DNA from: Blautia sp.
GTDB lineage: Bacteria > Bacillota > Clostridia > Lachnospirales > Lachnospiraceae
Reading direction: 5' to 3'
Assembly: GCA_017515325.1 (NCBI GenBank)
Contig: JAFWGA010000040.1
Location: forward strand, 62,001 to 126,000
DNA: 64,000 nt
A model generated the notes under the pieces. It had not been told where the DNA came from. It saw only the letters and a list, made by a program, of their open reading frames with translations, and did no database searches. This document shows, in pieces, positions 18,715-27,733 of this stretch. The position numbers and the translations under genes were made by a program. Numbering within the stretch: the first letter of the stretch is position 1; each line of letters starts with the position of its first letter.

Positions 18715-20370
18715 TTATGGCTGGGTTGCCGCTTTCTTTTCTATATTGCCTGTCCTGGCGCGGAGAATCAGAACCACAATCAGAAGCATCAATGCGCCGG
18801 AGACCAGAGAGATCCAGGGACTCTTTACATATCCTGCCACGATATAGGTGACAAAGGATATGGCAGCACAGGTTACCGCATAGGGCAGCTGTGTAGATAC
18901 ATGATTCAGATGGTCACACTGTCCGCCTGCGGACGCCATGATCGTAGTATCCGAAATGGGTGAACAGTGATCGCCGCAGACAGCTCCCGCCATACAGGCC
19001 GACACGGAAATGATGCATAAGGGATTGGATGGATCCGGGAAGACCGCCAGTGCAATCGGAATCAGGATGCCAAAGGTTCCCCATGATGTTCCAGTCGCAA
19101 AGGATAAGAGACAGGCCACCAGGAAAATGATTGCCGGCAGGAAGCTGGCCAGTCCGGCAGAAGCGGATGACATCATCGCTGCCACGAATTCCTTTGCCCC
19201 AAGGCCGTCCGTCATCCCCTTCAGGGTCCAGGCAAAGGTAAGAATCAGGATAGCCGGTACCATGGATTTAAACCCGTCAGGCAGGCAGGACATACATTCC
19301 CTGAATGGCAAAACCCGGCGGATCAGATAAATCACAACGGTGATGACCAGGCCAAAGAAACTGCCCAGGGCCAGGCCGACGGATGCATCACTGTTGGAAA
19401 AAGCCGTGACGAAGTTTTCCCCGCTGAAAAAACCGCCGGTATAGATCATGCCGATGACACAGCAGATGACAACAGAAATGATAGGGATCAGAAGATCCAG
19501 GACTGTACCCTTGGGATTTCCTTCGGAATCACTGCCGGCATTGGCATAGGGTCTCTCCGGTGTGGTATAGATATCCCCTTTGATCGCATTGATCTCATGG
19601 GTTGCCATAGTCCCGTATTCTACCCGCAAAAGAATCATGATCACCATCATCAGGATGGTCAGCAGAGCGTAATAGTTGTAGGGGATAGCCTTGACAAAAA
19701 GAGATAGTCCGTCCTCTCCTTCCACAAAGCCGCTGACTGCTGCCGCCCAAGAGGAAATAGGGGCAATAATACAGACAGGAGCCGCTGTCGCATCGATAAG
19801 ATAGGACAGCTTCGCACGGGAAATATTGTGCTTATCTGTGACGGGGCGCATAACAGATCCCACGGTCAGACAGTTAAAATAATCGTCGATGAAGATGAGC
19901 ACTCCCAACAGGACGGTAGCCAGCTGTGCCCCGGCGCGGGTCTTGATATGTTCACTGGCCCAACGCCCAAAAGCAGCAGAACCGCCTGCCTTGTTCATCA
20001 ATGCCACCATGGTTCCCAGAATGACCAGGAAAACCAGGATGCCCAGATTGTAGGAATCCGTCAGAGATGCAACGATTCCACCGGAAAACACCTTATTGAT
20101 GGTATTTTCAAGATTAAAATTCGAATAAAACAGGGCTCCTACCACGATTCCTACAAAAAGGGAGCTGTAAACCTCCTTGGTAATCAGCGCCAGGGCAATG
20201 GCGATGATGGGAGGGACCAGGGCCCAAAAGGTGGCATACATGGATGGAGTATAAACCTCCGCCGCTTCTTCCTCTGCCGCCAAAATCAATGTCGGAAGGC
20301 TCAGCGCAGTGAAAGCACCCAAAGCCGTCAGAAAAGAAAAACGCAGAAACGAATGTGATTTAGTTCGCAT
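18715..20370 (-). CDS. nhaC: Na+/H+ antiporter, NhaC family
   Basis: A 551-aa polytopic membrane protein of the NhaC/ion-transporter superfamily, about 12 helices, with LLGVLIFIDDYFNCLTVGSVMRP and GAVCGDHCSPISDTT, the two conserved re-entrant blocks with the Asp pair and the DHCSPISDT signature. It starts with an extra hydrophobic segment ending SLPTLILAAEEE that looks like a signal peptide or extra helix. RBS AGGAGG lies 6 nt before the ATG. Exchanges Na+ for H+, or possibly an amine or organic anion as some family members do. Confidence 0.9.
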   Translation of the reverse strand: MRTKSHSFLRFSFLTALGAFTALSLPTLILAAEEEAAEVYTPSMYATFWALVPPIIAIALALITKEVYSSLFVGIVVGALFYSNFNLENTINKVFSGGIVASLTDSYNLGILVFLVILGTMVALMNKAGGSAAFGRWASEHIKTRAGAQLATVLLGVLIFIDDYFNCLTVGSVMRPVTDKHNISRAKLSYLIDATAAPVCIIAPISSWAAAVSGFVEGEDGLSLFVKAIPYNYYALLTILMMVIMILLRVEYGTMATHEINAIKGDIYTTPERPYANAGSDSEGNPKGTVLDLLIPIISVVICCVIGMIYTGGFFSGENFVTAFSNSDASVGLALGSFFGLVITVVIYLIRRVLPFRECMSCLPDGFKSMVPAILILTFAWTLKGMTDGLGAKEFVAAMMSSASAGLASFLPAIIFLVACLLSFATGTSWGTFGILIPIALAVFPDPSNPLCIISVSACMAGAVCGDHCSPISDTTIMASAGGQCDHLNHVSTQLPYAVTCAAISFVTYIVAGYVKSPWISLVSGALMLLIVVLILRARTGNIEKKAATQP

Positions 20371-20403
20371 AAAGCTCCTCCTTTAAAAATGTAATGCTTT
20401 ACT

Positions 20404-20433
20404 ATGATATCACAAAGCATCAGGAAAGAGCAA
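20404..20433 (-). promoter_or_regulatory. candidate nhaC promoter
   Basis: On the minus strand TTGCTC (20433-20428), 18-nt spacer, TATCAT (20409-20404), about 35 nt upstream of the ATG. Confidence 0.45.
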
Positions 20434-20463
20434 GGAATATTGTGGGTGTCACAAGCTTTTTTC

Positions 20464-20498
20464 AGGTAATGACTCAGTCATTTGCGCTTCGCAGTTAC
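20464..20498. repeat. intergenic repeat C, copy 1 (GTAACTGCGAAGCGC type)
   Basis: On the minus strand GTAACTGCGAAGCGCAAA is shared, with a few differences, by 37253-37277 and 40444-40476. The flanks include TGACTCAGTCA and close with a GTAA/TTAC pair, so a hairpin can form. Confidence 0.6.
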
Positions 20499-20543
20499 GG
20501 CAGAAGGCCTGGCTCCTACCCTTGCCATCGACAGCCCCTTTTT

Positions 20544-20759
20544 TTAATAAAACCGGCGGATGCTGTCCTTTCCTGCCATCTGCCGGAAGATCATCTGATC
20601 CTCTTCATTTCTCAGCACCATGATCTCTTCAAAAACTCCGGTCTTTAAATCCACCAGTCCGGCCACCTGCTCCCCGGTGCAGATGCTGCAGCGGATGGCC
20701 GGTTCTTTTTTTTCCGGATCATAGTCCAGTTTCCGGTTTTTTTTCTTTCTGCCCAGCAT
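20544..20759 (-). CDS. small conserved hypothetical protein (71 aa)
   Basis: MLGRKKKNRKLDYDPEKKEP leads a basic N-terminus, followed by IRCSICTGEQVAGLVDL and EEIMVLRNEEDQMIFRQM. Proteins of this type occur in many Lachnospiraceae and are sometimes mislabelled as aspartate dehydrogenase; no catalytic motif is visible. The ATG at 20759 has AGGAGG 7 nt upstream; the longer open frame to 20861 overlaps the pectinesterase gene and is not credible. It follows the pectinesterase by 74 nt on the same strand. Confidence 0.7.
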   Translation of the reverse strand: MLGRKKKNRKLDYDPEKKEPAIRCSICTGEQVAGLVDLKTGVFEEIMVLRNEEDQMIFRQMAGKDSIRRFY

Positions 20760-20833
20760 ACTCATTCCTCCTTGCCATGCCATAAAGGGCGGATCCTGCA
20801 AGCGCAGGCCCAGACGAGTGCGCCATCGCTCTG

Positions 20834-21880
20834 TCATTGTTCCGTGTTTATCGGATTCCAATGATCCTCGCCGGACAATACTGCTGTTACCGTATATGCA
20901 GAAGCTTCATTTTCGGTCAGCTGACGGGAGAAAAGGGCTCTGCTTTGAGGGGCTGCCCCCGCCCCGGAAGAATCGTACTCTGCATAGCAAATGGTGGGAT
21001 AAGCCCCAACCTTTCCCCAATCGTCCCAACCGGCGGGATGAATCAGAGAGCCCATGTCGCAGGAAAGATAGACTGTTTTCGCGTGATCCCGCCAGGGACG
21101 CCCCAGATAGACACTGCCGGCGGGGCAGTCACCCCCAAGGCGGCATTTGTGAAAAACATAGCCGTACTTCTGCCCTGGTGGGGTTGATGCTGCCGTCAGG
21201 AAGGCCAAAGGGTGATTTTCCTGAGCCTTCTCTTCGCCCCCTGCTTCTCCCTGCCCATCCTGGCATGAGAGATTCTTTTCCGGGTTGCGGGCAAAGATCT
21301 CGCACTCCTCAAACCAGGCACAGGCACCGCCAAAAATAAAATCGATATTTCCTTCTATATAGCAATGACGATAAAAATGCCTGCCGGGGATCCTGGGCGC
21401 AAATTCCAGAGGACCCCTGAATCCCCCGGGTTCGATTTCCTTTTCCGGCAAGGGACCGGTAAAGAGTGTGTCCTGATTTCCCAGCAGCCTGACATGATGA
21501 AAGACCAGCCGGTCACCGTCTGCATACAGGGCGATAGCCTGTCCTGCATTTTTTCCGGGGCCTGCCGTGTTTTCGATGGTGAGATTTTCCAGCTTCACAT
21601 CATTGGCATGAATAAACACGGTTTGAGTCCTGAAGGTACCCCTCTTGATCCCGTCCTCCAGGATCTCCTTCGCTCCTAAGTCTCCTGTGATCACTGTCTG
21701 GTCTGCCAGCTCAGGGGATTCTCCCGTCAGGGTAAGATTTCCCCTTATAAGCTCCAAATGCTCCCGGTAGATACCGGGAGCAAGTGTGATTGTCGCAGCT
21801 TCATCAGATGACGCAGGAAGGCTCTTTAGAGCACTGGTGATGGTTGGATACCCATTTTTTCCTACGTATTTTTTGATCAT
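20834..21880 (-). CDS. pectinesterase (CE8), cytosolic
   Basis: Removes methyl esters from galacturonan, releasing methanol. 348 aa, right-handed beta-helix with the CE8 catalytic blocks GNQDTLF (Gln, Asp), NIDFIFGGACAWFEEC (second Asp) and YLGRPWRD (Arg). No signal peptide: it starts MIKKYVGKNGYPTITSAL, the usual substrate-free N-terminal strand. The ATG at 21880 overlaps the kduD stop (ATGA); the frame continues upstream inside kduD but is ignored. A cytosolic location fits de-esterification of imported oligogalacturonides. A roughly 25-aa insert rich in Gly/Glu near residues 205-230 is not typical. Confidence 0.9.
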   Translation of the reverse strand: MIKKYVGKNGYPTITSALKSLPASSDEAATITLAPGIYREHLELIRGNLTLTGESPELADQTVITGDLGAKEILEDGIKRGTFRTQTVFIHANDVKLENLTIENTAGPGKNAGQAIALYADGDRLVFHHVRLLGNQDTLFTGPLPEKEIEPGGFRGPLEFAPRIPGRHFYRHCYIEGNIDFIFGGACAWFEECEIFARNPEKNLSCQDGQGEAGGEEKAQENHPLAFLTAASTPPGQKYGYVFHKCRLGGDCPAGSVYLGRPWRDHAKTVYLSCDMGSLIHPAGWDDWGKVGAYPTICYAEYDSSGAGAAPQSRALFSRQLTENEASAYTVTAVLSGEDHWNPINTEQ

Positions 21881-22677
21881 GGCTGTTTTCCGATATAAGC
21901 AAGAATCCCACCGTCCACATAGAGGATGTGGCCGTTGACAAAATCGGAAGCGCCGGAGGCAAGGAATACGGCCGCTCCCATCAGATCCTCGGGGTCTCCC
22001 CATCTTTCGGCAGGTGTCTTGGCAATGATGAAACTGTCAAAGGGATGCCTGGAGCCATCCGGCTGACGTTCCCTAAGAGGAGCCGTCTGCGGCGTGGCAA
22101 TATAGCCTGGTCCGATGCCGTTGCATTGGATGTTGTAGGCACCGTACTCGGAAGCGATATTCTTTGTCAGCATCTTCAGTCCGCCCTTGGCTGCTGCATA
22201 GGCGGAAACCGTCTCTCTGCCAAGTTCACTCATCATGGAGCAGATATTGATGATCTTTCCGCTGCGCTTTTCGATCATGTCCGGAAGCACTGCCTTGGAA
22301 ACAATAAAGGCAGCATTCAGGTCGATATCCACTACCTGGCGGAATTCGTCCACCGACATCTCGATCATGGGAATACGCTTGATGATCCCGGCATTATTGA
22401 CCAGGATATCCACGCTGCCCATATCTTTTTTGATGTCTGCCACCATTTGGAGAACTTCATCCTCTTTCGTCACATCGCAGATATATCCCTTCGCCTCGAT
22501 CCCCTTCTCCTGATATGCCGCAAGAGCCTTTTCCAGGTGTTCCTGTCCGCGGCAGTTAAAGACGATCCTGGCTCCTGCGCCGGCCAGACCCTCGGCGATG
22601 GCAAAGCCTATGCCGTAGGCGGCTCCTGTCACCAGAGCCACCTTCCCTTCCAGGGAAAACTTCTTCATAATATCCAT
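21877..22677 (-). CDS. kduD: SDR dehydrogenase, KduD-like (2-dehydro-3-deoxygluconate 5-dehydrogenase)
   Basis: Reduces 2,5-diketo-3-deoxygluconate to 2-keto-3-deoxygluconate with NAD(P)H in galacturonate-oligomer breakdown. About 266 aa, classical SDR: TGAAYGIG cofactor loop, NNAG, catalytic Ser in ICSMMSE, YAAAK (Tyr-Lys) and IGPGYIATP. The closest pattern is the gluconate 5-dehydrogenase-like branch seen beside kduI, so the KduD role rests on context. The start is ambiguous: ATG 22677 chosen; GTG 22689 sits too close to AAGGA, and ATG 22668 is also possible. Lies downstream of kduI (25 nt) and overlaps the pectinesterase gene. Confidence 0.85.
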   Translation of the reverse strand: MDIMKKFSLEGKVALVTGAAYGIGFAIAEGLAGAGARIVFNCRGQEHLEKALAAYQEKGIEAKGYICDVTKEDEVLQMVADIKKDMGSVDILVNNAGIIKRIPMIEMSVDEFRQVVDIDLNAAFIVSKAVLPDMIEKRSGKIINICSMMSELGRETVSAYAAAKGGLKMLTKNIASEYGAYNIQCNGIGPGYIATPQTAPLRERQPDGSRHPFDSFIIAKTPAERWGDPEDLMGAAVFLASGASDFVNGHILYVDGGILAYIGKQP

Positions 22678-22702
22678 ATGCGCTTTCACTTTCCTTTCTG
22701 TT

Positions 22703-23545
22703 TTATCTCAAGTCCGGAACCGCAATGTTGTCCATGTCGTCGAAGGCCTGATTCTCTCCGCCCATAGCCCAGATAAAGGTATAATTGCTGGTGCCGGCGC
22801 CCGAATGAATGCTCCAGGAGGGGCTGATCACAGCCTCCTCGTTTTTCATGACGATATGGCGGGTTTCCTGCCCCTCGCCCATCATGTGGAAGACGACATT
22901 ATCCTCGGACAGTTCAAAGTACATATAAACCTCCATCCTGCGCTCATGGGTATGGGCAGGCATGGTATTCCAGACACTTCCCGGCTCCAGGACAGTCATG
23001 CCCATGGACAACTGGCAGGTCTTGAGAACATCCGGATGGATGAACTGGTTGATGGTACGCTTATTGGATGTCTCCATCGCGCCCACCGGCCGTTTTGCCG
23101 CCTTCTCAATAGGGATGAAGGTGGTCTCGTAGGCTCTGTGGGCCGGAGCGCTGACCATATAGAATTTCGCCGGGTGGGAAGGATCCTTGCTCTGGAAGGT
23201 AAGCTCTTTCGTACCCTGGGTCACATACAGGCAGTCCTTGTAGTTCATCTCATAGGCAGTCTGGTCTGCCTTCACCACGCCGGGACCTCCGATATTGAAC
23301 ATGCCGAGCTCTCTGCGCTCCAGAAAATAGGTGGTTCCGAAGTTATGCCAGATGTCAATGCCCTTATCAATGGAAACCTCTTCGGAAACCGGCATACATC
23401 CTAACGTAACCATCCGGTCTACATGGGAATAGACCGCCACCACCTGATCCGGCTGGTAAAGACCTGTAATAAGGAATTCATCCCGTATTTCCTGTGTGGT
23501 ATAGCGCTTGAAATCTCTCTGATTGACAGAATATCTGATATCCAT
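22703..23545 (-). CDS. kduI: 5-dehydro-4-deoxy-D-glucuronate isomerase
   Basis: Converts 5-keto-4-deoxyuronate to 2,5-diketo-3-deoxygluconate. 280 aa, the normal KduI length; cupin zinc ligands are in PAHTHERRMEVYMYF (two His, Glu) and SWSIHSGAGT (His). RBS GAGGAG lies 8 nt before the ATG and uses the end of the upstream yesL-like gene. Together with GH28, GH105 and KduD this defines galacturonan use. Confidence 0.96.
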   Translation of the reverse strand: MDIRYSVNQRDFKRYTTQEIRDEFLITGLYQPDQVVAVYSHVDRMVTLGCMPVSEEVSIDKGIDIWHNFGTTYFLERRELGMFNIGGPGVVKADQTAYEMNYKDCLYVTQGTKELTFQSKDPSHPAKFYMVSAPAHRAYETTFIPIEKAAKRPVGAMETSNKRTINQFIHPDVLKTCQLSMGMTVLEPGSVWNTMPAHTHERRMEVYMYFELSEDNVVFHMMGEGQETRHIVMKNEEAVISPSWSIHSGAGTSNYTFIWAMGGENQAFDDMDNIAVPDLR

Positions 23546-23557
23546 TTGGAAGTCTCC

Positions 23558-24172
23558 TCAATTCATCGGAATATAATTCTCAAAAATCTTCTGATAATAA
23601 AAAGAGCAAAGATATACGGCTAAGCCAAAGCCGATGGTCAATGTCAGAAAATTAGCCCAGACAATCGTATTCAGGTTTACATAGACCATAAAGGCTGCCA
23701 GCAAAAGCATCTGAAAGGTGTAGCGAAAATATTTGACAGACAGAATGATCGCGTAATGGATCGTGTCCTTTACCTTGTTGACGAATTTGGCCTGAACAGC
23801 AAAGACATAGAGCAGAGAAAAGACATAGGGGATGGCCAGAGCGATGACCAATGCCCAGCCGAGCTTGATGGAGGAAGGATCTGTCTGGTTCCAGAAGACA
23901 AGACCAAAGCCCAGCAGACATCCTGCCCCGACATAGATCAGCCAGATAGCGGTCGCCTGAAGAAAGTTTTCTCTGAAGGAGCGGAAAAAATTCTCCAGAG
24001 GATAGCCATCCTCCTTCTGCAGCTTCATGCAGCTGTAGATCAAGGCTGTCGTTGAGGCACCGATGGTGACCAGAGGGATACTGGTCACCAGCCACAGAAT
24101 ATGCAGCCACCAGATCTGGCCGACTCTCAGTACAAAACGCCATACCGGGTTATCATAGCTGAAAAATCTCAT
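23558..24172 (-). CDS. YesL-family (DUF624) membrane protein
   Basis: 204 aa with five hydrophobic segments; the opening FFSYDNPVWRFVLRVGQIWWLH and SIPLVTIGASTTALIYSCMK are DUF624 hallmarks. YesL-type proteins recur in pectin and rhamnogalacturonan clusters and are thought to be transport accessories, but the function is unproven. Start overlaps the GH28 stop (ATGA), so translation is coupled. Confidence 0.85.
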   Translation of the reverse strand: MRFFSYDNPVWRFVLRVGQIWWLHILWLVTSIPLVTIGASTTALIYSCMKLQKEDGYPLENFFRSFRENFLQATAIWLIYVGAGCLLGFGLVFWNQTDPSSIKLGWALVIALAIPYVFSLLYVFAVQAKFVNKVKDTIHYAIILSVKYFRYTFQMLLLAAFMVYVNLNTIVWANFLTLTIGFGLAVYLCSFYYQKIFENYIPMN

Positions 24173-25776
24173 AGCAGATGCTCCACTCCCTTACAGATCA
24201 GCTTTTCCCCTGACTGTCCTTCGATGCAGACCGATTCCATTCTCAAGGTCTTGATATTTGCCGCGAAAAAGCCCTGCCGGCTTCCTTCGGTCACTCCCTC
24301 TGTCATAGCCGAGATGCCTGCTTTTGGCTCCCCGGCAAAACGTATGGCAACATCCTTCAGGGACACTTCCTCGATCTTCTGTTCCGGCAGGCCTTCTACA
24401 TAGGCGGCCTGGACATGGGTGTTCTCACAGGTCAGCCCTTCAAAGCGAAGACTGCCGATCCGGGGCGTCCTCTCATCCACAGGAAAAGCCTCCCGGCTCT
24501 GGACATAGGAGGTATGACCGTCGGGATCACAGAAGTAAAAGGAATTCACCACGATAGGAGTCAGAACCTCTTCCATCCGGATGTTTTTAAACAGAATCCG
24601 GTCAACGACCGCCCTTTCCCCGCGCCCTCTCCTGGTTTTAATCCGAAGCCCTCTGTCTGTCCGCCGAAAGACACAATCCTCCACCTTCAGGTCGAGGACA
24701 CCGCCGGCCATCTCGGAACCGATGGTGACCGCCCCGTGGCCATCCTGCAGAAGGCACTGCCTGACCAGCAGCTTCTGGGAGGGAACTCCGTATTTCCTGG
24801 CCATATAGATCTTCCCGGATTTGATTGCGATACAGTCATCTCCTACCGAGAAATACATGCCGATGATCTTTACGTCCTCGCAGGACTCCGGATCCAGACC
24901 ATCTGTATTGTGAGAATCCGCAGGATTCTTCACGCAGGTTCCATAGAAAGCCAGATGATCGGAAAAATAGGGATGGATGGTCCAGGAAGGACTGTTGGTA
25001 AAGGTAAGCCCTTGTACCGTGACATTGCTGCAATGATTGAGGAAAAACAGACGGGGTCTTGCGGGAAGACGCTTTATTCTGTCCCTCCGCCACCAGTTTT
25101 CGAAGCCGGCACAGCCGTCGATGACCCCCTCGCCGTACAGGACTACCTGATCTGCATAGAAGCCGCTGATCAGCCCGGCTCGGCCTGGAAGGGGATTCCC
25201 CTCCCAGGTAGAAAGATTGTACTCTCCCTTTTCGTCCCAGGTCTGGATCACACCGGGAAGCATGGGGAGAGCCTCCTCGTCCGTAAAGGCGGAAAGCACG
25301 GCTCCCTTTTCCATACACAGGTTGAGATTACTCTTGAGCTGAAGGCAATGGAAGCGATAAATCCCCTTTGGGATCAGTACCCTGCCGTCAGGCGGACATG
25401 CCGCTATCGCTGTCTGAATGGCCAGGGTGTCATCCGTACTTGCGTCTCCCTTTGCCCCGAAGTCTCTCACATTCAAGGTGACAGACTCCATTAAGGTGGT
25501 AAACTCACAGCCTTCGATATTTAAGGAGGCTGCTTGTGTCTTTGGCCGTCCCGCTGCCGTAACAGCAGGATCATCACCCCCGGCTCCGGCACTGACCTCC
25601 ACCCGATAATCCGTATCCGGCTTCAGACCGAAGAGATTGGTGATCACTTTGCGGGTGGTCATATAGTATTTCCCGTTGAGCCAGATCTCCCAGGGGATCA
25701 GCGTCTCATAGAGGCCGCCGTCCGGGATCTCAAGAACACAGGATCTGGCAGTCAAAAACAAAACCTGAATCTTCAT
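24169..25776 (-). CDS. GH28 polygalacturonase-type glycosidase, cytosolic
   Basis: Hydrolyses galacturonan oligomers, probably exo-acting on imported fragments because there is no signal peptide. 535 aa: residues about 1-95 form an Fn3-like sandwich, then a GH28 beta-helix with HNTDGLDPESC, VGDDCIAIKSG, DGHGAVTIGSE and LRIKTRRGRG, the four GH28 catalytic blocks (three Asp, His, Arg-Ile-Lys). The stretch VNSFYFCDPDGHTSYVQ resembles the exo-polygalacturonase branch. Follows the second ABC permease by 7 nt. Confidence 0.92.
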   Translation of the reverse strand: MKIQVLFLTARSCVLEIPDGGLYETLIPWEIWLNGKYYMTTRKVITNLFGLKPDTDYRVEVSAGAGGDDPAVTAAGRPKTQAASLNIEGCEFTTLMESVTLNVRDFGAKGDASTDDTLAIQTAIAACPPDGRVLIPKGIYRFHCLQLKSNLNLCMEKGAVLSAFTDEEALPMLPGVIQTWDEKGEYNLSTWEGNPLPGRAGLISGFYADQVVLYGEGVIDGCAGFENWWRRDRIKRLPARPRLFFLNHCSNVTVQGLTFTNSPSWTIHPYFSDHLAFYGTCVKNPADSHNTDGLDPESCEDVKIIGMYFSVGDDCIAIKSGKIYMARKYGVPSQKLLVRQCLLQDGHGAVTIGSEMAGGVLDLKVEDCVFRRTDRGLRIKTRRGRGERAVVDRILFKNIRMEEVLTPIVVNSFYFCDPDGHTSYVQSREAFPVDERTPRIGSLRFEGLTCENTHVQAAYVEGLPEQKIEEVSLKDVAIRFAGEPKAGISAMTEGVTEGSRQGFFAANIKTLRMESVCIEGQSGEKLICKGVEHLL

Positions 25777-25783
25777 AACTGCA

Positions 25784-26683
25784 TCAGCCCTTTACGCCGC
25801 CGGCTGAAATACCTTCCACAAACTGATCCTGTGCCAGGAAGAAGATGACAATGGAAGGAATGATGGAAATCAGAGATGTGGCAAGAACCCGATTCCAGCT
25901 AAAGCCTGCATCTGAATCCATGGAAAGCTTTACGAAATAGGAAGCCGGATATTTAGCCGGTGTATTGACATAAAGCAGGGGACCCATAAAGTCATTGGAG
26001 GACCACATGAACTGGAAAAGAGCGCAGGATACGATGGAAGGCATCAGCATAGGCACGACAACCTTAACCAGAGTCTGTAACACGTTGCAGCCGTCAATCT
26101 TGGCCGCCTCTTCCAGTTCCCTGGGTACATTATGCAGGAACTGAACCAGCATGAATATGAAATAAGTATCGCAGGCAAACAAGGAAGGTACGATCAAAGG
26201 CAGGTAAAGAGGAGAACCTACCCAGCCAAGTTTGTTGTAGAGAATATACTGAGGCACATTCAGAACGACCTGAGGCAGGAACAGTGTACTGATCATGATC
26301 GGATAGAGTATCTTCTTGCCGACAAACTCAAAACGCCCGAAACCATAGGCTGTAATAACCGCGGAGACAACAGTAAAGATAACCTTGGGAATGACGATAG
26401 AGAAGGTGTTCAACAGAGCCTTCCAGATATTGATGTCACCACCATAGCTCTTGACAGCGTCTTTATAACCCTGCAGGGTGGGATGCATAGGCAGAATATT
26501 CAATCCGGCAAAGATCTCTGAATTCTCTTTAAAGGTCGCTCCTACCATCCAGACCAACGGATAAACCATAAAAATACCGACGATGATCAGGACCGTATAG
26601 CGAATGATGCTGGAAATGGTATTCCTTCTCTGAACTTTTCTGTTAAATTCATAGGAAGGATCATTTTTATCCAATTTTGCCAT
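25784..26683 (-). CDS. carbohydrate ABC transporter permease (MalG/CUT1 type)
   Basis: 299 aa, six helices, with the EAA loop LEEAAKIDGCNVLQTLVKVVVP-like region (EEAAKIDGC...P). Second inner-membrane half of the importer for pectin oligomers, judged by context with GH28 and GH105. RBS AGGAGG lies 9 nt before the ATG. Confidence 0.93.
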   Translation of the reverse strand: MAKLDKNDPSYEFNRKVQRRNTISSIIRYTVLIIVGIFMVYPLVWMVGATFKENSEIFAGLNILPMHPTLQGYKDAVKSYGGDINIWKALLNTFSIVIPKVIFTVVSAVITAYGFGRFEFVGKKILYPIMISTLFLPQVVLNVPQYILYNKLGWVGSPLYLPLIVPSLFACDTYFIFMLVQFLHNVPRELEEAAKIDGCNVLQTLVKVVVPMLMPSIVSCALFQFMWSSNDFMGPLLYVNTPAKYPASYFVKLSMDSDAGFSWNRVLATSLISIIPSIVIFFLAQDQFVEGISAGGVKG

Positions 26684-26697
26684 GGTACGATTCCTCC

Positions 26698-27576
26698 TTA
26701 ATCTTCATCTGCATAGTAGACCCAGTGCTTCTGGCTCCAGAAGGAGATTGCCGTAAAGAAGACCAGGATTATGAACAGCACCCAGGCCATAGCGCTGGCC
26801 AGACCCATATCATAGCTCTTGAAGGCTGCGTTGTAAATCAGGATGGACATAAGGGTCGTCTTTCCTCTTGGTCCGCCGTTGGTGATGATGAAGGGACCAT
26901 TGAATTCCTGGAAGGCCTGTACGAGCTGTGTAATCAGATTGTAGAAAATAACCGGGGTAATGAGCGGAACCGTGATGGAGAAGAACTGCTTCCATTTCCT
27001 GGCGCCATCGATGGAGGCTGCTTCGTACAAATCCTCCGGGACATTCTTCAAAGCCGCCAGGAATATGACCATAGTAGAACCGAACTGCCATACCCTCAGC
27101 AGACAGATGATAAACAGAGCCCAGTTGGGGTCTGTCATAAAGGAAGGCGGATTGCCGCCCAGCATACGGATCATCTGCTGAATCAGACCATCATCCTTGA
27201 AAAGGGCACGCCACAGAACAGATATGGCCACAGAACCGCCCAGGATCGACGGGATATAATAAGCAGTACGGAAGAAATTGACACCCTTCAGCTTGAAATT
27301 CAGGATGTAGGCGATGAAAAGAGAAATTACCAGTTTGAGGGGAACCGTCATAAAAGCGTATTTAAAGGTAAGCTTTAATGCTTCCAGATTCTTCGGCTTC
27401 TGGAACACATCCAGGTAATTCATAATACCGGTCGTGCTGATTCCTTTAAAGAGATGGAAATCCGTAAAGCTGTAGATCAGAGAGGATCCGAACGGATACA
27501 GCTTAAAGACCAGGAATCCGATCAGCCATGGAATAATGAAGAAGAAACCCACGTTATTCTTCGCCCATTTTTTCAT
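26698..27576 (-). CDS. carbohydrate ABC transporter permease (MalF/CUT1 type)
   Basis: About 292 aa, six helices; the EAA motif LYEAASIDGARKWKQFFSIT is intact. N-terminus MKKWAKNNVGFFFIIPWLIG is typical of the family, so the ATG at 27576 is preferred; ATG 27612 (GGAAGAG upstream) would add 12 residues. Works with the downstream permease and the upstream binding protein. No dedicated ATPase is present, so a shared MsmX-type ATPase encoded elsewhere is expected. Confidence 0.92.
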   Translation of the reverse strand: MKKWAKNNVGFFFIIPWLIGFLVFKLYPFGSSLIYSFTDFHLFKGISTTGIMNYLDVFQKPKNLEALKLTFKYAFMTVPLKLVISLFIAYILNFKLKGVNFFRTAYYIPSILGGSVAISVLWRALFKDDGLIQQMIRMLGGNPPSFMTDPNWALFIICLLRVWQFGSTMVIFLAALKNVPEDLYEAASIDGARKWKQFFSITVPLITPVIFYNLITQLVQAFQEFNGPFIITNGGPRGKTTLMSILIYNAAFKSYDMGLASAMAWVLFIILVFFTAISFWSQKHWVYYADED

Positions 27577-27668
27577 GATACCTTCTGCCGCGGAAAAGGG
27601 GAAAGGCTTCATCCGGGCTCTTCCGCAGTTTTTCCTTTCTATAAAATGTGATTAACCAGAATAAGAAT

Positions 27669-27702
27669 ATGTGGCCGGCTTTGACGGAAAAGCCGGCCAC
27701 AT
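27669..27702. terminator. hairpin between binding protein and permease genes
   Basis: Perfect 14-bp arms 27669-27682 and 27689-27702 with a 6-nt loop. On the minus strand only a weak T-rich tail (ATTCTTATTCT) follows, so it more likely stabilises or partially terminates the message, raising binding protein over permeases. Confidence 0.65.
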
Positions 27703-27733
27703 GATTAGCTAAGGCCAGGTATGGCAGATTCCA